Assembly: GCF_003206695.1 (NCBI RefSeq)
Contig: NZ_PZJN01000005.1
Coordinates: forward strand, 1-64,000
From: Salinicola halophyticus
Lineage (GTDB): Bacteria > Pseudomonadota > Gammaproteobacteria > Pseudomonadales > Halomonadaceae
Length of the DNA stretch: 64,000 nt
Direction: 5' to 3'
The first letter of the stretch is position 1; each line of letters begins with the position of its first letter. Shown here piece after piece: positions 60,183-64,000 of this stretch. The notes beneath the pieces were generated by a model, which had not been told where the DNA came from, searched no databases, and saw only the letters and a list, made by a program, of their open reading frames with translations. Both the position numbers and the translations under genes were made by a program.

Positions 60183-61121
60183 TCACCTCATGGGGGCAAC
60201 GGGATTGGCCGCCGCGTCGATAACCGAACGCATTCGGCTCAGAGCCTGGCCCATGTCCTCGCCCAGGATGGCGACCGGTGTGTTCTCGAAATCGGTGGCG
60301 CGGATGCGAGCCACGGGCCCCACCAGACAGACCGGCACTTCGCTCTGCTCCGCCAGTCGCGGAAGCTGTCGCCGGATCACGTCGCTACGCTCGGCATGGC
60401 TACTGGCAAGCAGCAGCGCCTTGATTCCCAGGCGTTCGGTGGCCAGTGGCAACTCGCTCAACGGCATGTCGCCATCGATCAGTTGAACCCGATAGCCCGC
60501 CGCCGAGGCCGCCAGACCCATCAGCATGGCCCAGAAGCCGCTGCTGTCGTCGGGGAGCCGGGCAACCAGAATCTCGCCAGCGTTGCTGACCTGATTGGTG
60601 TGATAGACCCGCGTGCCGATCCGGGTGCGCAGAAATGACTCCAGCACTCGCCGTTGCAGCGTGGCGCCGAACTGATCGCCCCAACGCTCCTCGAGCTGCG
60701 AGACAACGGGTTGCCACAGTTCCGCAATGCATAGGCTGACCGGGTAGAGCGACAGACTCTGATTGAACAGGACTTCCAGTCGGCCGGTGTCGAGCGACTC
60801 GACCGCCTGGATCAGATGCTGGCGTTGACTGGCCCAGTCACCCATCTGCGGGGCGGGCGTCTCGACCGATTCCGGCTGTTCGATCAGTTCGCGGACCTGA
60901 CTGACCGGTACGCCGCGATTGAGCCATTGCAGAATGCGCTCGACGCGTTCGATGTCGTCACGGCCATAAAGGCGGTGACCCTTGGGCGTGCGCTGGGGCC
61001 GAATGAGGCCGTAGCGGCGCTCCCAGGCACGAAGTGTGACGGAATTGACGCCAGTGAGTCGCGATACTTCACGAATCGGGTAGAGCGGCGCGGCACTGGA
61101 ATCCATAGCCGTGTTAGTCAT
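60183..61121 (-). CDS. MerR-family regulator of the LitR/CarH/PplR type, cobalamin ligands lost
   Basis: 312 aa. MerR HTH in residues 12-80 (YPIREVSRLTGVNSVTLRAWERR in parts), then a helical segment and a B12-binding-like Rossmann domain (about 100-300). Compared with T. thermophilus CarH, Trp147 of the W-x9-EH motif is kept, but the Glu-His pair is Arg157-Arg158 and the cobalt-ligand histidine is Ser194. It should therefore not sense light through adenosylcobalamin, like the B12-independent PplR regulators of Pseudomonas putida. AGGAGG precedes the ATG. First gene of the photolyase/lipid operon; it probably controls its own region. Confidence 0.87.
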   Translation of the reverse strand: MTNTAMDSSAAPLYPIREVSRLTGVNSVTLRAWERRYGLIRPQRTPKGHRLYGRDDIERVERILQWLNRGVPVSQVRELIEQPESVETPAPQMGDWASQRQHLIQAVESLDTGRLEVLFNQSLSLYPVSLCIAELWQPVVSQLEERWGDQFGATLQRRVLESFLRTRIGTRVYHTNQVSNAGEILVARLPDDSSGFWAMLMGLAASAAGYRVQLIDGDMPLSELPLATERLGIKALLLASSHAERSDVIRRQLPRLAEQSEVPVCLVGPVARIRATDFENTPVAILGEDMGQALSRMRSVIDAAANPVAPMR

Positions 61122-61192
61122 GCAAGTCCTCCTGCGAGGTCTCTGCGTGCGCCGTCTCGTCGAATGGGATGGTCATATCATTGCTGCGAGTC

Positions 61193-61217
61193 ATTGTCAT
61201 GAGTTTCGAAATTGTCA
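61193..61217. promoter_or_regulatory. Second, diverged 18-bp-period direct repeat near the regulator start
   Basis: ATTGTCA (61193-61199) recurs exactly at 61211-61217, an 18-base period equal to that of the TGTAC repeat at 61423-61446. It lies 72-96 bases before the regulator ATG and could be a weaker operator. Confidence 0.35.
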
Positions 61218-61422
61218 GCAGTGGCTGGCGGCGATCGATTGCCCGAGCCTGTCCCGAAGTCCTGTCGGCGTTGCTTACGCATCGCAGCGTGTGATCCAGG
61301 GACTCAAGTCATGGGCTCAAGGGCGATCGAGTCGATGGCGCTCGATCCCGAAACAATGACTTCGACGAGTCGTGACGAGACGATGACGACTGTCTCGATG
61401 AGTTCAGAATGGGGCAATATAT

Positions 61423-61446
61423 TGTACGGTTCAAGCAATCTGTACA
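61423..61446. promoter_or_regulatory. PplR/LitR-type operator: TGTACG-N12-TGTACA
   Basis: TGTACG (61423-61428), exactly 12 bases, TGTACA (61441-61446). As I recall, the reported P. putida PplR1 site is T(G/A)TACA-N12-TGTA(C/T)A; this differs at one base. On the minus strand TTGTAC (61447-61442) and TACAAT (61426-61421) make a promoter with a 15-bp spacer that would drive the regulator-photolyase-lipid operon, so the repeat overlaps the polymerase site, as expected for a repressor. The 300-base leader after it has no convincing gene. Confidence 0.65.
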
Positions 61447-61640
61447 ATTTTTATATCCTGTGCCGGTCACGTTCGTTCATGCTGTGGGTCAGGTTCGGCG
61501 ATGCCGACCAGCCGCGAAGAACCGCAGAGGTACCTCGATTCGGGTGATGCCGCGGGCCGCTAGCGGGCGTTGCTGGCCAGCAGAATCGTTGCATGCTGCT
61601 TTCTGACAGAGGTGGCCGAACCTGACTATGCTGCGATAGG

Positions 61641-61692
61641 CCGTTGCAGAGCTGACCCGTTGCAGAGATAAATTGTACAACACGAGTATAAC
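61641..61692 (+). promoter_or_regulatory. Control region of the TIGR01777 gene: TTGTACAA plus tandem CCGTTGCAGAG
   Basis: CCGTTGCAGAG occurs at 61641-61651 and 61657-61667. The palindrome TTGTACAA (61673-61680) contains the TGTACA half-site of the divergent operator but has no partner at an 18-base distance. TATAAC (61687-61692) just before the ribosome binding site is too close to the start for a -10. The start codon at 61707 has CGGAGGG eight bases upstream. Promoter assignment is uncertain. Confidence 0.4.
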
Positions 61693-61706
61693 GGAGGGTA
61701 TCTATC

Positions 61707-62612
61707 ATGCGTCTATTGATCACGGGCGGTACGGGATTCGTGGGGCGGCGGCTGGTAGAGCGCGCGTTGGTCGCGGGCCACGAGGTGATGGTGGTCTCCC
61801 GGGATCCGGAGCGGGCAGCCCAGAAGCTGCCTCACAACGTCCGCATCGGTGACGACGCCACGGACTTCGCCGACGCGTTGCCGGAGGCCATCGTCAATCT
61901 GGCTGGCGAACCGATCGCCGACCGGCGCTGGAGCGATCCCCAGAAGACCCGGCTGGTCGAGTCACGCCGTCATGCCACGCGAGATGTCGTCGCGCTTTGC
62001 GAGCAGCTGGCGCAGCGCGATCAGGCGCCACGCGTACTGGTCTCCGGTTCGGCCATGGGCTATTACGGCGATCAGGGGGATCACGATGTCACCGAGCAGA
62101 CGCCGCCCCACGACGAGTTCGCCCACCGGCTGTGTCAGGCCTGGGAGCGGGAAGCGCTCAAGGCCGAGGCGTTTGGGGTACGCGTCGTGTGTCTGCGGAC
62201 CGGACTGGTGCTGGACGCGGGTGGTGGCACCCTGGCCAAGATGATGCCGGCGTTCAAGCTGGGGGTGGGCGGCCGCCTAGGAGATGGGCATCAGTACATG
62301 CCGTGGATTCACCGCGAGGATCTGGTCGGCGCGATCGAATTCCTGCTCGAGGAAGAGAGCCTGAGCGGCGCGGTCAATGGGTCAGCGCCGCAGCCCGTGA
62401 CCAACGCCGAATTCACCCAGGCGATGGGGCGCCATCTGCATCGTCCGACGCCGTTTCGTGTACCCGCACCGCTGCTGAAGCTCGGTCTGGGGGAGATGTC
62501 CCGCCTGCTGTTGACCGGGGCCTGCATGCGCCCCGAGCGGTTACAGCAAGCCGGCTTTACCTTTCGCTATCCCTCGTTGGACGCGGCGCTGGCGGCGATC
62601 GTCTCGCGCTGA
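61707..62612 (+). CDS. TIGR01777 family epimerase (YfcH-like)
   Basis: 301-aa extended SDR of the NAD-dependent epimerase superfamily. It has the motif ITGGTGFVGRRL (5-16), NLAGEPIADRRW, SGSAMGYYGDQG (with the Tyr of the YxxxK-like site) and the family end RPERLQQAGFTFRYPSLDAAL. The reaction is unknown. It diverges from the photolyase-lipid operon across a region with shared TGTACA half-sites; members of this family are neighbours of phr/litR-like genes in Pseudomonas too. An inverted repeat joins its stop to that of rapA. Confidence 0.9.
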   Translation: MRLLITGGTGFVGRRLVERALVAGHEVMVVSRDPERAAQKLPHNVRIGDDATDFADALPEAIVNLAGEPIADRRWSDPQKTRLVESRRHATRDVVALCEQLAQRDQAPRVLVSGSAMGYYGDQGDHDVTEQTPPHDEFAHRLCQAWEREALKAEAFGVRVVCLRTGLVLDAGGGTLAKMMPAFKLGVGGRLGDGHQYMPWIHREDLVGAIEFLLEEESLSGAVNGSAPQPVTNAEFTQAMGRHLHRPTPFRVPAPLLKLGLGEMSRLLLTGACMRPERLQQAGFTFRYPSLDAALAAIVSR

Positions 62613-62638
62613 CGCCCGCCGTCTCTCTAGCGGGCGTC
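62611..62638. terminator. Inverted repeat spanning the convergent stop codons
   Basis: GACGCCCGC (62611-62619) pairs with GCGGGCGTC (62630-62638) around a ten-base loop. The left arm overlaps the epimerase TGA and the right arm lies inside the last codons of rapA. Neither strand has a clear T run, so termination would rely on the stem. Confidence 0.5.
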
Positions 62639-64000
62639 CTTGTCGACGGTCACGATCACCCGTACCGCATCGAGTCGCAGCGCGGCGCCTTCGATGGCGA
62701 TGTCCAGAGCATGGCGCTCATCGCTCAGCGCCTGCAGCTCGTCATCGCGAATCGCGCCATTGTGACGAGCCAGCGCCTTGAGCCGGGAATGTTCGAGATC
62801 GAGCGTCTCGCGCATCTGCTGCTGGGCGCGCTCGATCAGCGTCGGCAGCTCGCGCTGGGCTTCCTGCTCGCCCTGTTTGAGCAGCTCCCGCAGCTGATCG
62901 TGGCGGGATTTGAGCAGCTCCCGCGAGACCCCTTTCTTGACCCGCTGAAGGTTGCGTGACAGGCCGCTGAAGGTGACCTTGTCGGACAGATTGGCCCCGC
63001 TCTCGTCGAGCAGCACCCGTACCCCGGTATCCGGCAGGAAGCGACCCAGCTGCAGGCGTTTCGGGGCCGGGCAGTGGGTCCGGAAAATCAGCTCCAGCAT
63101 CAGGCGGCCGCCGGGAATGCTCGGATGCTTGAGGAGGGCGAGTGCCGTGTTGCCCAGGCTCGAGTCGAGTACCCGTTCCATCACCGTGGTGATCAGCGGA
63201 TGCTCCCACGACAGGCGCTGGATATCGTCCCGGGCCAGGGCTCGGGTGCGCGAGTAGGTCACGGTGTACCCTTCGTCACCCTGGGCCAGCCCCGGCAGGC
63301 TGTCGATCATGTGCGCGCCGGGCGACAGGTGGATCTGGCCGTTGCCCAGCTCGCGGCTATCGACCCCGAACACATCCAGCGCCTGATCGACGTAGCGGGG
63401 CAGGGCGCTGTCGTTGTCCTGCTCCACGATTGCGCTGATCACCGCGTCGGCCCGCTCGGGGCGGCAGGCGTTCCACTCCAGCAGGCGATTTCGGCCCGCT
63501 TCGCGTTCGGCCAGGCGGGCATCGTTGAAGGAGCGAGTCTCGCTGATGAGCGTGTCGAGGCTGCCGTTTGCCGTGGCACCATCGTCGTCAAGGCTCTCCC
63601 GCAGGGCGTCGCCGAAGGCCGCCAGCACGTCACCCCCTGCCGCGTGCGGCGCTTCGAATGCCGCGAGACCTTCGTGATACCAGCGCAGCAGCGTCGCGCC
63701 GGGACTCTTCTCGATCACCGGCACGTGAATATCGATCGGATGCAGCTGACCGATCCGGTCGAGGCGTCCGATACGCTGTTCGAGCAGATCGGGGTGCCAC
63801 GGCAGATCGAACATCACCAGATGGTGGCAGAACTGGAAGTTGCGCCCCTCGGAGCCGATCTCGGAGCAGATCAGTACCTGGCAACCGCCGTCGTCGTCGG
63901 CGAACGCGGCGGCGGCGCGATCCCGTTCGACCAGACTCATCTCTTCATGGAAGACCGGAGCCTGGAGGCCGGCACGCACGCGTAGCGCCTCGGCCAGATC
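62627..64000 (-). CDS. rapA: RNA polymerase-associated ATPase RapA (C-terminal part; 5' end outside window)
   Basis: Swi2/Snf2-type ATPase that recycles RNA polymerase. About 457 residues are visible and the frame stays open to the window edge. The C-terminal half of the helicase core shows EIGSEGRNFQFCHHLVMFDLPW and the arginine-finger motif QRIGRLDRIGQ, followed by the RapA-specific region (RTHCPAPKRLQLGRFLP, a Gln/Glu-rich coiled-coil section, ending in VRVIVTVDKDAR). Family length is about 950-970 aa, so roughly the first half is missing. Convergent with the epimerase gene. Confidence 0.93.
   Translation of the reverse strand, partial: DLAEALRVRAGLQAPVFHEEMSLVERDRAAAAFADDDGGCQVLICSEIGSEGRNFQFCHHLVMFDLPWHPDLLEQRIGRLDRIGQLHPIDIHVPVIEKSPGATLLRWYHEGLAAFEAPHAAGGDVLAAFGDALRESLDDDGATANGSLDTLISETRSFNDARLAEREAGRNRLLEWNACRPERADAVISAIVEQDNDSALPRYVDQALDVFGVDSRELGNGQIHLSPGAHMIDSLPGLAQGDEGYTVTYSRTRALARDDIQRLSWEHPLITTVMERVLDSSLGNTALALLKHPSIPGGRLMLELIFRTHCPAPKRLQLGRFLPDTGVRVLLDESGANLSDKVTFSGLSRNLQRVKKGVSRELLKSRHDQLRELLKQGEQEAQRELPTLIERAQQQMRETLDLEHSRLKALARHNGAIRDDELQALSDERHALDIAIEGAALRLDAVRVIVTVDKDAR

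Noticed and set aside
61451-61723. 90-codon minus-strand frame in the divergent regulatory region
   Set aside because: It overlaps the epimerase start and the TTGTACAA site, has no ribosome binding site and no similarity; more likely regulatory DNA.

Overview
The window looks like a GC-rich halophilic gammaproteobacterium of the Halomonadaceae (Halomonas/Salinicola/Kushneria type). I base this on protein similarity I recognise, on the Pseudomonas-like gene order (birA, tRNA-Tyr/Gly/Thr, tRNA-Trp, secE, nusG, ribosomal and RNA polymerase genes, uvrA, MFS, ssb) and on the accessory genes. The genus cannot be fixed from the sequence alone.

Region 1 (1-2131): the tail of an rRNA operon (last bases of 5S, a 5S-like remnant, two similar terminators), then birA, a tRNA-Tyr/Gly/Thr operon ending in a strong terminator, and tRNA-Trp. 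The tuf gene often found between tRNA-Thr and tRNA-Trp is missing.

Region 2 (2203-32757): the translation/transcription block secE-nusG-rplKAJL-rpoBC-rpsLG-fusA-tuf, then the merged S10, spc and alpha operons from rpsJ to rplQ. It includes the small rpmJ gene. Clear promoters lie before rpsL and rpsJ, a weaker one before rpsM. Intrinsic terminators follow tuf and rplQ, and an attenuator lies between rplL and rpoB.

Region 3 (32893-38003): uvrA on the minus strand, diverging from a YajR-like MFS exporter and ssb.

Region 4 (38004-51114): accessory genes. A complete pgaABCD operon for poly-N-acetylglucosamine (biofilm exopolysaccharide) lies behind an AT-rich 466-base control region that carries an 11-base inverted repeat. 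It is followed by an OPT-family transporter preceded by six short tandem repeats, an SMP-30-like lactonase, a degenerate RmlD-like protein and an acyltransferase.

Region 5 (49897-62638): lipid and light/oxidative-stress genes. fabA-fabB (unsaturated fatty acid synthesis) diverges from a PAS-GGDEF-EAL protein. Next is a seven-gene minus-strand operon: LitR/CarH-like MerR regulator, CPD photolyase, NTF2-like protein, SDR, FAD oxidoreductase, DUF1365 protein and cyclopropane/unsaturated fatty acid methyltransferase. It diverges from a TIGR01777 epimerase. The 585-base divergent region carries TGTACG-N12-TGTACA, nearly identical to the direct repeat reported for Pseudomonas putida PplR1. The regulator has lost the cobalamin-ligand residues of CarH. 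I read this as a light- or singlet-oxygen-inducible membrane-lipid and DNA-repair operon with a B12-independent switch; no LOV photoreceptor is in the window. The window ends inside rapA (minus strand, 5' end missing).
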